Source: Myxococcales bacterium | GTDB taxonomy: Bacteria; Myxococcota_A; Polyangia; Nannocystales; Nannocystaceae | DNA length: 64,000 nt | Assembly (NCBI GenBank): GCA_014240065.1 | Contig: JAAZXR010000004.1 | Span: 33,900 to 97,899 of the forward strand | Reading direction: 5' to 3' | Part shown: piece after piece, positions 50,074 to 57,973 of the stretch | Numbering within the stretch: position 1 is the stretch's first letter | Layout: every line of letters starts with the position of its first letter | The notes under the pieces: generated by a model | Told to the model about the DNA's origin: nothing | Database searches by the model: none | The model's input: the letters and a program-made list of their open reading frames with translations, nothing else | Translations under genes and position numbers: made by a program

Positions 50074-51174
50074 TCACCGATCTTCCGATTTTCTCGGCGC
50101 GAGCACGGTTCGCGTGTCCTCGCCAAACGAGCGGCGATCCACAACCCGCACCGCAGGCGCGCGCTCCACGTCCGCCCACGAAAGACCGGGCAGCAGCGGA
50201 CGGGACGCCCCTCCGAGCAGCTTCGGCGCGCAAAACAAGTGCATCTCCTCCCACACGCCGGCTGCATAAAATGACGCCGTCAGCGCGCCTCCCCCCTCAA
50301 CCATGAGTGAACGCACTTGGAGCCGCGCCAGACGGCGGAGCGCATCTCGCACATCCAAGCGGCCCGAGCGGGCGGTCCGCACGCGAATCGGCACCAGCCC
50401 GGCGCCCGCCGCTCGCGCTCGCGCCGTCTCCGGGGCCCGCTCGCCGTGCACCACGATCGTGCCGGACCTGAACACGTGGAACTTCGGCTTTCCGCCCGCG
50501 AGCTTCAGCTTCGAATCAAACACCACCACCCGCGGATCCGCGCCGCGAACGTCTCGCACGGTCAGGTGGGGGTCGTCGCTGCGCACGGTCCCGGCGCCCA
50601 CCGCGATGGCGTCGTGGGTGGCGCGGAGCCGATGGCCCTCGCGCCGCGACGCGCTCCCCGTGATCCATCGGCTCTGTCCGTTCGCGCAGGCCATCATGCC
50701 ATCGAGGCTGACCGCCGCCTTCAACGTCACCCACGGGCGCCCGCGCGTCGAGGCGAAGTGGACGTCTCGATGAAGCTCGCTCGCTCGACCCCCCTCGACC
50801 CCGCGCCGAAGCTCGAGCCCCGCCCTCCGGAACCGCGCCGCCGCCGGGCCAGAGATCGACCCCGCGCCGACACATATCGTCTTAATTCCCAGTTGCGAGC
50901 ACGCGGGGAGATGCGCCACCAGCTCGTCGGTGGCGTAGGTGACCGCCAATATCCGCCGCCGCCCCCCTCCCGCGCGGACCGACGCGCGCGCCAACAGTCT
51001 CGTGACCGCGTCCCCACGGACGCCATGGCGGGCCGACCCCTCCACGCCCCGCGCGGTGCCCAGCGCGGCGCCCTCTCCCGCGCCCACGCGACCCGCCCCG
51101 CGACGTCGGCGCGCCGCGTCGAGGGCCGCCCGCATGACGTCCGACTCAAGCGCCGCGTGCCGCGAGTGCCTCAC
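50074..51174 (-). CDS. ribD: RibD-like protein: intact reductase, degenerate deaminase domain
   Basis: 366 residues from GTG 51174 (GTGA overlap with nrdR). The C-terminal reductase (about 145-366) is well conserved: PWVTLKAAVSLDGMMA, AVGAGTVRSDDPHLTVR, SLMVEGGGALTASFY, LGGASRPLL. The N-terminal 140 residues occupy the place of the CMP/dCMP-type deaminase but lack the HAE and PCxxxxRTPPC zinc motifs. Only the flanking pattern (DVMRAALDAARR; TICVGAGSISGPAAARFRRAGLELRRGV, in part) still recalls RibD. I examined the other frames for a frameshift remnant and saw none. The ring-deamination step of riboflavin synthesis must be done by another protein, or this gene is decaying in that half. Confidence 0.85.
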   Translation of the reverse strand: MRHSRHAALESDVMRAALDAARRRRGAGRVGAGEGAALGTARGVEGSARHGVRGDAVTRLLARASVRAGGGRRRILAVTYATDELVAHLPACSQLGIKTICVGAGSISGPAAARFRRAGLELRRGVEGGRASELHRDVHFASTRGRPWVTLKAAVSLDGMMACANGQSRWITGSASRREGHRLRATHDAIAVGAGTVRSDDPHLTVRDVRGADPRVVVFDSKLKLAGGKPKFHVFRSGTIVVHGERAPETARARAAGAGLVPIRVRTARSGRLDVRDALRRLARLQVRSLMVEGGGALTASFYAAGVWEEMHLFCAPKLLGGASRPLLPGLSWADVERAPAVRVVDRRSFGEDTRTVLAPRKSEDR

Positions 51175-51740
51175 TTGGCTCCGTCTGTCTTCTCGACCTT
51201 CGCGGGGGAGCCCTTGGCGCCGCTCGCGATCGCGGTCGCGGTCGCGGTCTTGGCGTCGAACAGCGTCCGCTGCCCCTCCACGTTCACCCGCTCCGCCTTC
51301 TCCATCTCGCCGAGCAGCTCCTCGAATTCCTCCACCGTCTCAAAACTCTGATAGACCGACACAAAGCGCACGTACGCCACGGCGTCGAGCTCGTGGAGGT
51401 GATGCATCACCCGCTCTCCCACGTGATCCGCCGGCACATCACGGTCTCCGCGGGTGCCCGCCCATCGCTCGATGGCCTGGACCACGCGCTCGATCTCTTC
51501 ATCAGAGACGGGGCGTTTTCTGCACGCGAGTTGAATCCCTCGCGACAGTTTTTTTCGGTCAAAAGACTGCCGAGTCCCGTCCCGTTTCATGACGCTGGGG
51601 AGGGCCTCCTCAATCCGCTCCTTCGTCGAGAACCGGTGACCGCACTCGCTGCAGGAGCGGCGACGACGGATCCCCCCATCTTTTGACTCGCGTGAATCCA
51701 ACACCCTCGTGTTGCGCGAATCGCAGACAGGACACCGCAT
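51171..51740 (-). CDS. nrdR: Transcriptional repressor NrdR
   Basis: 189 residues, about 35 more than usual. Zinc ribbon CPVCDSRNTRVLDSRESKDG with the second pair in RRSCSECGHRFST, then the ATP-cone domain at about 49-140 (PSVMKRDGTRQSFDRKKL, AYVRFVSVYQSFETVEEF). The C-terminal extra tail is Ala/Thr/Lys-rich. It represses ribonucleotide reductase genes via NrdR boxes when dATP binds. It starts 3 bases after rpiB and overlaps ribD. The nrdR-rib linkage is common across bacteria. Confidence 0.96.
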   Translation of the reverse strand: MRCPVCDSRNTRVLDSRESKDGGIRRRRSCSECGHRFSTKERIEEALPSVMKRDGTRQSFDRKKLSRGIQLACRKRPVSDEEIERVVQAIERWAGTRGDRDVPADHVGERVMHHLHELDAVAYVRFVSVYQSFETVEEFEELLGEMEKAERVNVEGQRTLFDAKTATATAIASGAKGSPAKVEKTDGAK

Positions 51741-51743
51741 CCG

Positions 51744-52202
51744 CTAGACCTCCGACCCCTCGCCGTCGATCTTCGCCACTCTCCGCGCGTGGCGCCCCCC
51801 TTCGAACTCCGCGTCGACGAAGGCGTCGAACACGACCTTCGCGAGCTCCGTCCCGAGCACCCGCTCTCCTAAGCAGAGCACGTTCGCGTCGTTGTGGGCC
51901 CGCAGCATCCGCGCGCTGAAAGGATCGCTCGCGACCCCGGCCCGAATTCCCCTGACCTTGTTGGCGCTGATCGCCATGCCCTGCCCCGTACCGCACACGA
52001 GGATGCCCACGCCTCCGTGCGCCGACAGCACCGCGGCGCACAGTTGATGGGCCACGTCGGGATAGTCCACCGATTCCCCCGCGGTGTCGGGCCCGAGCCT
52101 GGCGCGCACCTTCATCCCGCGGCCCTCCAGGTGAGCCACGAGCACGTCTCGAAGCCCGACTCCTCCGTGATCGCTCCCGATGAACACCTCGGTGACAGAC
52201 AT
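51744..52202 (-). CDS. rpiB: Ribose-5-phosphate isomerase B
   Basis: 152 residues from ATG 52202. Motifs: FIGSDHGGVGLRD, VDYPDVAHQL, and CGTGQGMAISANKVRGIRAG with the catalytic Cys, followed by SARMLRAHNDANVLCLGERV. It interconverts ribose-5-phosphate and ribulose-5-phosphate, the latter being the substrate of the DHBP synthase encoded downstream. It appears to head the rpiB-nrdR-ribD-ribE-ribBX-coaBC-udg run, because a TATACT -10 box sits 8 bases before its start and all genes to its left are close or overlapping. Confidence 0.96.
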   Translation of the reverse strand: MSVTEVFIGSDHGGVGLRDVLVAHLEGRGMKVRARLGPDTAGESVDYPDVAHQLCAAVLSAHGGVGILVCGTGQGMAISANKVRGIRAGVASDPFSARMLRAHNDANVLCLGERVLGTELAKVVFDAFVDAEFEGGRHARRVAKIDGEGSEV

Positions 52203-52210
52203 ACCCGGGG

Positions 52211-52216
52211 AGTATA
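52211..52216 (-). promoter_or_regulatory. Candidate -10 box (TATACT) of rpiB operon
   Basis: TATACT, one mismatch from consensus, ends 8 bases before ATG 52202 on the minus strand. The spacer CCCCGGGT has no Shine-Dalgarno. Good support for a leaderless or 1-2-base leader transcript. Confidence 0.55.
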
Positions 52217-52303
52217 CCTGACGATGAGCGGTGAGATCGGACGCGCTCGACCCGCGACCCCTAAACGCCGCTGTCCTCCCGGGACGTGGAGATCACCCGC
52301 TGT

Positions 52304-53551
52304 TCAGGCCCGGCGGAACACGAGGGTGGCGTTGGTACCACCGAATCCAAAGCTGTTCGACAGCGCATACTGGACGTCGGCGTCGCGCGCCGTATTGGGG
52401 ACGTAGTCGAGATCGCACTCGGGATCCGGCTCATGGAGGTTGATCGTCGGGGGCAGCTTGCCCGTGCGAAGCGCCTCGCAACAGATGGCCGCCTCGATCC
52501 CGCCCGCCGCGCCGAGCAGGTGCCCGTGCATGGATTTTGTCGACGACACCGCGAGGCCCGACTCCGCGTGAGCGCCAAAGACCCCCTTGATCGCGCGGGT
52601 CTCGATGGTGTCCGCCAAGGTCGAGGTGCCATGCGCGTTGATGTAGCCCACCTGCGAGGGCTCGATCCCGGCGTCCTTGAGCGCGAGCTTCATGCATCGC
52701 TGGGCGCCCTCTCCGTTGGGCGACGGCGCGGTGATGTGGTGTGCGTCGGCGTTCGCCCCGTACCCGACGAGCTCCGCGATGATGTTCGCCCCGCGGGCTG
52801 TCGCCGTATCCCAGCCCTCGAGCACCATCACTCCGCAGCCCTCACCCATCACAAATCCATCCCGATCTTTGGAGAAAGGTCGCGACGCCGCGGTCGGGTC
52901 GTCGTTGCGCGTGCTCAGCGCCCGCGCCGCGTTAAAGCCGCCGACGCCGAGCGGGGAGATCGTCGCCTCGGTGCCGCCGGCGATCATCAAGTCGGCGTCA
53001 CCGCGCTCGATGGTTCGCGCCGCCTCTCCGACCGAGTGCGCCCCCGTCGAACACGCGGAGGTGTGGCTGAAGTTCGGCCCCTTGAGTCCGTGAAACAACG
53101 AGATCTGCCCGGCGGCGAGGTTGACGATGATCGCCGGGACAAAGTACGGGCTCACGCCGCGCCGAGGGCCTTTCTCCTTGAGCGAGTCGTGGGTCTTCTC
53201 GATGGTGATGATGCCTCCGAGGCCGGCGCCGACGAACACGCCGCACCGCTCCGGGTCCGGGCGCGACGCCGGATCTGTCAGGCCCGCGCTGTCGAGCGCC
53301 TGAAACGAGGACGCCACCGCGTACTGAATGAACAGATCCATCTGCCGGACATACTTCTTGGAGAAGTAGACGGTGGGATCGAAACCTCTGACCTCACCCG
53401 CGATCGTGGTCGCGAAGTCCGTCGTGTCAAAGTGAGTAATCGGACCGATTCCAGAGCGCCCCTCGATCAGCGATCCCCAGGTCTCGTTCATCGTCAAACC
53501 GAGGGGACTGATCACCCCGGTGCCCGTTACTGCGATTCGTCGTCGTGTCAT
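52304..53551 (-). CDS. fabF: Beta-ketoacyl-ACP synthase II
   Basis: 415 residues from ATG 53551 (AGGA about 10 bases upstream); the frame to 53602 lacks a start signal. The KAS triad is present: Cys in [14 protein letters not shown], His in [16 protein letters not shown] and in [34 protein letters not shown] and [13 protein letters not shown] are typical. It condenses acyl-ACP with malonyl-ACP in fatty acid elongation. It is the last gene of plsX-fabD-fabG-acpP-fabF. No fabH copy is present in the cluster. Confidence 0.97.
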   Translation of the reverse strand: MTRRRIAVTGTGVISPLGLTMNETWGSLIEGRSGIGPITHFDTTDFATTIAGEVRGFDPTVYFSKKYVRQMDLFIQYAVASSFQALDSAGLTDPASRPDPERCGVFVGAGLGGIITIEKTHDSLKEKGPRRGVSPYFVPAIIVNLAAGQISLFHGLKGPNFSHTSACSTGAHSVGEAARTIERGDADLMIAGGTEATISPLGVGGFNAARALSTRNDDPTAASRPFSKDRDGFVMGEGCGVMVLEGWDTATARGANIIAELVGYGANADAHHITAPSPNGEGAQRCMKLALKDAGIEPSQVGYINAHGTSTLADTIETRAIKGVFGAHAESGLAVSSTKSMHGHLLGAAGGIEAAICCEALRTGKLPPTINLHEPDPECDLDYVPNTARDADVQYALSNSFGFGGTNATLVFRRA

Positions 53552-53644
53552 TTGTCTTGTTCCTGAACGGAGCGTCCCCCGTCGAGCGAAGGGCGCACCC
53601 ATCCGCGCGATCCGAGCCGGATCGCGTAGACGCCGCTGCTCGAG

Positions 53645-53884
53645 TTAGCCGAGGCGCTGGGTGATGTAGGAGACCGCGTTCCCCACCGTCTGCAGCCCAT
53701 CGACCTCGTCGTCGGGGATTTTGACGTCGAACTTCTCCTCGAGGGCGAGGACAAGCTCGACGATGGCGAGCGAGTCAGCCCCTAGATCGTCCAAGAAACT
53801 CTTGGACGTGTCGACGTCGGAAGCCTCTACGTCGAGCTGCTCGCAAATGATTTCGATGATTTGGGATTCAACCTCTGCTGACAT
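53645..53884 (-). CDS. acpP: Acyl carrier protein
   Basis: 79 residues, acidic, with the phosphopantetheine site Ser in LGADSLAIVELVLALEEKF. Helix II after DSL reads AIVELVL, a conservative variant of DTVELVM. Apo-ACP is modified by a phosphopantetheinyl transferase and carries the growing acyl chain. It lies between fabG and fabF. A hairpin and a promoter-like TTGACC/CAAACT pair lie immediately upstream, so acpP and fabF may be made in excess over the upstream genes. Confidence 0.98.
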   Translation of the reverse strand: MSAEVESQIIEIICEQLDVEASDVDTSKSFLDDLGADSLAIVELVLALEEKFDVKIPDDEVDGLQTVGNAVSYITQRLG

Positions 53885-53917
53885 GATGTGGGTGGTCCTT
53901 TTTGAACGTGGGTGACA

Positions 53918-53946
53918 AGTTTGAACAGGATTTCGTCTGCGGTCAA
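53918..53946 (-). promoter_or_regulatory. Candidate promoter of acpP
   Basis: On the minus strand TTGACC (53946-53941) and CAAACT (53923-53918) are 17 bases apart. The -10 matches only half of the consensus. Position after the fabG hairpin makes it plausible. Confidence 0.4.
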
Positions 53947-53947
53947 A

Positions 53948-53976
53948 GGGGGCGTACAGAACATCTGTTAGCCCCC
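53948..53976 (-). terminator. Stem-loop between fabG and acpP
   Basis: GGGGGC/GCCCCC outer stem (53948-53953 with 53971-53976) plus an inner ACAGA/TCTGT stem. On the minus strand only three T follow, so it is more likely a partial terminator or processing site than a strong stop. Confidence 0.5.
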
Positions 53977-53983
53977 TCCCGGC

Positions 53984-54766
53984 TCACAAGTGGAGGCCTC
54001 CGTTAACACGAAGGACGTGGCCGGTGATGTAGGAGGCGGCGGGGGAGGCGAGGAACGCCACGGCCTCCGCGACCTCTTGAGGGAGGCCGATCCGCCCGAG
54101 CGGTATCTGAGAGAGCAACGCCTTCCGGGCGTCATCTTGGAGCGCGGCGTCGGTCATGTCGGTCTCGATAAACCCAGGCGTGATCGCGTTCACTGTGACG
54201 CCCCGCCCCGCGAGCTCTTGCGCGACCGATTTGGTCATCCCCAAGATCGCCGCCTTCGACGCGGCGTACATGGTCTGCCCGGCGTTGCCTCGCTCGCCGA
54301 CGACGCTTGAAATATTGATCACGCGACCGCTGGCCTTGGCGCGCAGCAGGTGGCGCGACGCGGCCTTCATGCATGAGAACACGCCCCGCTGATTCACAGC
54401 GATGACGCGCTCAAAGTCCTCTTCCTTGGCGCGCATCAGCAAAGAGTCGATGGACACGCCCGCGTTGTTCACCAAGATGTGCAAGCCGCCCAGCTCTTCG
54501 ACGACGCGCTTAATCCCCGCCGCGACCGCCTCTGGATCCGAGACGTCAAAGCCGATCGCTGTCGCCGTGCCGCCCGCGGCTCGGATCGACTCGCACACTT
54601 CGACGGCCGCGTCCTCTCGGGACGCGTAGTTCACCGCCACCGACGCGCCGCGTGCTGCGAGGGTCTCCGCGATGGTGCGGCCGATGCCGCGCGAGCCTCC
54701 CGTCACGAGCGCGACGAGCCCGGCGAGGGAGAGACTGGGGGGGAGCTGGGTGGTCGTGTCGTCCAC
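53984..54766 (-). CDS. fabG: 3-oxoacyl-ACP reductase
   Basis: 260 residues from GTG 54766, sharing one base with the fabD stop. Classical [19 protein letters not shown] (TGxxxGxG), NNAGVS, catalytic Ser in [25 protein letters not shown] (YxxxK), and PGFIETDMT. The N-terminal 14 residues ([13 protein letters not shown]) are extra. It reduces beta-ketoacyl-ACP with NADPH. Coupled to fabD upstream; acpP follows after a stem-loop. Confidence 0.96.
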   Translation of the reverse strand: MDDTTTQLPPSLSLAGLVALVTGGSRGIGRTIAETLAARGASVAVNYASREDAAVEVCESIRAAGGTATAIGFDVSDPEAVAAGIKRVVEELGGLHILVNNAGVSIDSLLMRAKEEDFERVIAVNQRGVFSCMKAASRHLLRAKASGRVINISSVVGERGNAGQTMYAASKAAILGMTKSVAQELAGRGVTVNAITPGFIETDMTDAALQDDARKALLSQIPLGRIGLPQEVAEAVAFLASPAASYITGHVLRVNGGLHL

Positions 54767-55707
54767 TACGCGCGAACGTCTAGCACATCAAAATCGGCGG
54801 TGGAACTGAGACACGTCACGTTGATGTCTTTGGTGATCCGCTTCACCAGACCGCGCAAGACCTTGCCGTGGCCGAGCTCGTACGCCGTCGTGATTCCCAT
54901 GTGCAACGCCTTTCGCACTGAGGCCTCCCAGCGCACGCGACGTGTCACCTGCTCGACGAGCAGCGACTTCACCCTCGCCTCGCTGTGATTCGCCTCGGCT
55001 TCCACGTTCGTGATGACGGGGAAGCGCATGGGGGAGACCTCGATTTGCTCGAGCGCCGCGGCGAGTCGCTCCGCCGCGGGAGCCATCAAGGAACAATGAA
55101 ATGGCGCAGAAACATTGAGCGGGATCGCCCTCCAGCGGCGCTCTTTCGCCGCCGCTACCAGGCGCGCGACCGCTCCCGCATGACCGGCCACCACCGTCTG
55201 ACCGCCACCGTTCTCGTTGGCCGGCGCGACGATCTCCTCTCCAGACACCTCCGCGCACGCTGCCTCAAGCTCCTCCAACTGTGCACCGATGATCGCAGCC
55301 ATCGCTCCCACGCCGGGTTCCACCGCGTGCTGCATGGCCTCTCCACGCAGGCGAACCAGCGTGACCGCGTCGCCAAATCGGAGCGCCCCTGCCGCAACAA
55401 GCGCAGAAAACTCACCCAGGCTGTGACCCATCGCGAGGCCCACCGGGAGGTCCGCCCTCGCCTCCAGCGCCCGCAACGTCGCGATGCTGGTGGTCAAAAT
55501 CGCCGGCTGGGTGTTCGCGGTGAGGGCCAGCTCCGCCTCGTCGCCGCCGAAGCACAGCTGCGACAGCGAGAACCCCAAGGCATCGTCCGCCTCTTCGAAC
55601 ACCGCTCGCGCCTCCGCGCTCTCCTCGTACAAGGCCTTCCCCATGCCGATCTTCTGGCTCCCTTGACCAGGGAAAAACAACGCGGTGGGAGACTTAACTT
55701 GTTCCAT
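54766..55707 (-). CDS. fabD: Malonyl-CoA:ACP transacylase
   Basis: 313 residues from ATG 55707, 5 bases after plsX; the frame to 55857 overlaps plsX and is not used. Motifs: [17 protein letters not shown], catalytic Ser in [12 protein letters not shown], and [11 protein letters not shown] with the active-site His. It loads malonyl groups onto ACP for chain elongation. The tail ([15 protein letters not shown]) matches the family's usual end. Part of the fatty-acid operon. Confidence 0.97.
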   Translation of the reverse strand: MEQVKSPTALFFPGQGSQKIGMGKALYEESAEARAVFEEADDALGFSLSQLCFGGDEAELALTANTQPAILTTSIATLRALEARADLPVGLAMGHSLGEFSALVAAGALRFGDAVTLVRLRGEAMQHAVEPGVGAMAAIIGAQLEELEAACAEVSGEEIVAPANENGGGQTVVAGHAGAVARLVAAAKERRWRAIPLNVSAPFHCSLMAPAAERLAAALEQIEVSPMRFPVITNVEAEANHSEARVKSLLVEQVTRRVRWEASVRKALHMGITTAYELGHGKVLRGLVKRITKDINVTCLSSTADFDVLDVRA

Positions 55708-55712
55708 TCGAC

Positions 55713-56756
55713 TTACTCCGTGTCCTTGGCGGCCTGCATCAGCGCGCCGTGTGCAGCGAGGCTCTGGGCGACCTCTGACGTGAGCCCGCCGTCGTGAAAA
55801 TTGGATGCTTGCCGCAGTCCGTTGGCGAGCGCGACGGCCGACGATCCGCCGTGACAAATGATGACCACACCGTCGACCCCCAACAACGGCGCGCCGCCGT
55901 AGCTGTCAGGATCGAGGTGATCTTTGAGCGCGACGAAGGCGGGCCGCGCGAGCATGGCGCCGACCTTGCGAACGAGGCGCGCGTCCACAGAGTCGCGGAG
56001 CAGGTGACTCACCAACCCCATCGCGCCCTCGACAAATTTTAGCGCGACGTTGCCCGTGAATCCGTCGGTCACCGCGACGTCCACGTCACCCGCGAAGACG
56101 TCCTTTCCCTCCACGTAGCCGAGATATTCCAGCTCGGCGATCTGGGCCTCTTCGAGCAGCGCGTGCGCGGCCCGAGTCAAGCTCGTGCCCTTTCCCGGCT
56201 CCGATCCGTTGGACAAAAGCCCGACGCGAGGGCGCGGCCGCCCCTGCCGAACGCGCGCGTACACGGCCCCCATGAGGGCGAATTGGACGAGATTGAGCGG
56301 GCGGCACTCGGCGTTCGCGCCCATGTCCAACATGCAACACTGCCCGTCACGGGTGGGAAATGCCGAGACGATGGCCGGACGATCCACCCCCTTGATTCGC
56401 CCCGATTTAAACAGACCGCAGGCCAACATGGCCCCCGAGTTGCCCGCCGACACGACCGCGTCCGCCTCCCCTTGCTTGACGAGATCAAAGCACACCGGCA
56501 TCGACGCGCTGGGCTTCGAGCGGATCGCCCGCGCCGGGCTGTCGTCCATGCTGATTCGCTCCTTCGCGTCAACGATTCGCAGCGGCAATCCATGGGCTCC
56601 CTCTCCCACCAACGCCTCGAGCCCGGTGGCGAGCACCTCCGCGTCTCCCACGAGGGCGACGTCGATCCCTTCTCGCGCAGCGATGACCGCGGCCTCCAAT
56701 TCGGCGGCCGGGCACTCATCGCTACCAAACGCATCGAGGGCGACGCGAACGCTCAC
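55713..56756 (-). CDS. plsX: Phosphate acyltransferase PlsX
   Basis: 347 residues from GTG 56756 with GGAGG 6 bases upstream. Family motifs: RVALDAFGSDECPAAELEAA, RAIRSKPSASMPVCFDLVK (in part), VSAGNSGAMLACGLF, LDMGANAECRP, GLLSNGSEPGKGTSLTRAAH, and ALKFVEGAMGLV. It makes acyl-phosphate from acyl-ACP for phospholipid synthesis. It follows rpmF across a perfect 6-bp hairpin and precedes fabD. rpmF-plsX-fab is a widely conserved order. Confidence 0.96.
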   Translation of the reverse strand: MSVRVALDAFGSDECPAAELEAAVIAAREGIDVALVGDAEVLATGLEALVGEGAHGLPLRIVDAKERISMDDSPARAIRSKPSASMPVCFDLVKQGEADAVVSAGNSGAMLACGLFKSGRIKGVDRPAIVSAFPTRDGQCCMLDMGANAECRPLNLVQFALMGAVYARVRQGRPRPRVGLLSNGSEPGKGTSLTRAAHALLEEAQIAELEYLGYVEGKDVFAGDVDVAVTDGFTGNVALKFVEGAMGLVSHLLRDSVDARLVRKVGAMLARPAFVALKDHLDPDSYGGAPLLGVDGVVIICHGGSSAVALANGLRQASNFHDGGLTSEVAQSLAAHGALMQAAKDTE

Positions 56757-56774
56757 GGCTGCCTCCTCACGCGA

Positions 56775-56792
56775 GGACCCCCTTGAGGGTCC
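56775..56792 (-). terminator. Hairpin between rpmF and plsX
   Basis: GGACCC and GGGTCC (6 bp, 6-base loop) lie directly after the rpmF stop codon. No U tract. Probably an mRNA processing or attenuation element that lets rpmF be made at a higher level. Confidence 0.4.
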
Positions 56793-56978
56793 TTAGTCCT
56801 GGGCAACTTCGATGACCTGGCGGCCCTTGTAGTACCCGCAAGCAGGACACACGTGGTGGGACATGGTCAGGTCTTCGCAGTTGGAACATGCGGAGAGGTT
56901 GGGCGGCGTCCGCCTGTCGTGATTCGCTCGGCGCATGTCGCGACGGGAGGGGGATTTTTTCTTCTTGGGAACGGCCAT
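56793..56978 (-). CDS. rpmF: 50S ribosomal protein L32
   Basis: 61 residues from ATG 56978, GAGG 7 bases upstream. VPKKKKSPSRRDMRRANHD is the family N-terminus. A zinc ribbon is present as CSNC and CPAC (LSACSNCEDLTMSHHVCPAC, the C+ form). The C-terminus is GYYKGRQVIEV. It precedes plsX and follows the DUF177 gene, the standard order. Confidence 0.97.
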   Translation of the reverse strand: MAVPKKKKSPSRRDMRRANHDRRTPPNLSACSNCEDLTMSHHVCPACGYYKGRQVIEVAQD

Positions 56979-57138
56979 GGTGTCCTCATTCCTCGGCGAA
57001 TTCTGGGTCGAAACTCACCGCTTCTGAATTCTGAGCCTCGCCGGACGCACGGGCCAAGCGGGGAGCGCTGTCTATCAAAGCCCGCAGCCGTTGCAAAGCC
57101 AAACTCGTCCACTTCCGCGCTGTTGGCGCACAGGCCGC

Positions 57139-57825
57139 TCAGGGATCGTCCGAGAGCCCCATGAGCTTGCGCTTCCACGCCGGGATCTCTTGCTCGTGCT
57201 CCTCTGGCTCGTCCATAAACGGCGCTTTACACGCGCTGCAGGTGGTCGCGTCCGCTGGCATGTCGTTCACCATGGCCCCGCAGCGACCGCACATCCCACG
57301 GCACGCCTCCCCGCGCGCGCAAAGCACCCGCATTGGGAGCGCCAGCAACAGCTGCTCCCGCACCACATTCGACAGATCCACGGCGTTCCCCTCGTAGAAG
57401 ATCTCATCGAGATCACTCGCCACAAGCTCGAGCCCCTCGGGATCGTCCCCCGGCGTGTTTTTGAGATAGTCGCGAATTCGTGCCGCTGGAAGAAAGGTCA
57501 GGCACAGCTCATCGCTCGCGTCCACCCCCGCGTCGCCTAAGCACCGCCCGCATGGGGCGAGGATCTCCCCGGTGAGGCTGCCCCGAACCAACAGGGTGCC
57601 GTCGGAGTGAAGGCTCAGCTGGGCCGAGAGTTGGACAGCCTGACCCGCGCGCGCCTCCGTGTCCGCGCACACCGTGTCGATCCATTCTTGCGACAGTTGG
57701 ATGACGCGTTCGGTCGCCTGGCCTGGCTGACGACGCAGCCACTCCAGATCCACTTGCAGCGCTTCATGGACCTCTCGCGCCGCTTCGGGGATAGCGGGGT
57801 TTCCGCGCTTCGCGTCGTTGTGCAT
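57139..57825 (-). CDS. DUF177 (YceD) family protein
   Basis: 228 residues from ATG 57825; a GTG at 57870 is possible but the interval to 57825 has a TACATC box 7 bases before the ATG. The family core is LAPCGRCLGDAGVDASDELCL (a CxxC) and a second zinc-ribbon-like part, CARGEACRGMCGRCGAM with TTCSACKAPF. YceD proteins accompany rpmF and are thought to act in ribosomal RNA processing or large-subunit assembly. The extra C-terminal CxxC pair is more elaborate than in E. coli. It is 160 bases from rpmF, where a promoter for rpmF may lie. Confidence 0.88.
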   Translation of the reverse strand: MHNDAKRGNPAIPEAAREVHEALQVDLEWLRRQPGQATERVIQLSQEWIDTVCADTEARAGQAVQLSAQLSLHSDGTLLVRGSLTGEILAPCGRCLGDAGVDASDELCLTFLPAARIRDYLKNTPGDDPEGLELVASDLDEIFYEGNAVDLSNVVREQLLLALPMRVLCARGEACRGMCGRCGAMVNDMPADATTCSACKAPFMDEPEEHEQEIPAWKRKLMGLSDDP

Positions 57826-57973
57826 GTCGAAGGATGTAGACCATGCCCTCTCCGGGCACAAGCCGAACACGCGGGCGATTGGCGCCGGCGCGCAAAAAAC
57901 AGCAAGATCACCGCCGAAACGTGCCTTCTACGGTTGCAGGAGCGCTCGTGAGTCGGTTATTCCACGCAGGCTC

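Noticed and set aside
52286..53566. 426-residue open frame antisense to fabF
   Set aside because: fabF is certain; the antisense frame has composition of a shadow only.
56979..57138. tRNA or small RNA in the gap between yceD and rpmF
   Set aside because: I looked for cloverleaf arms and CCA end and found none. The gap holds a short CAGAATTC-type direct repeat and possibly the rpmF promoter only.
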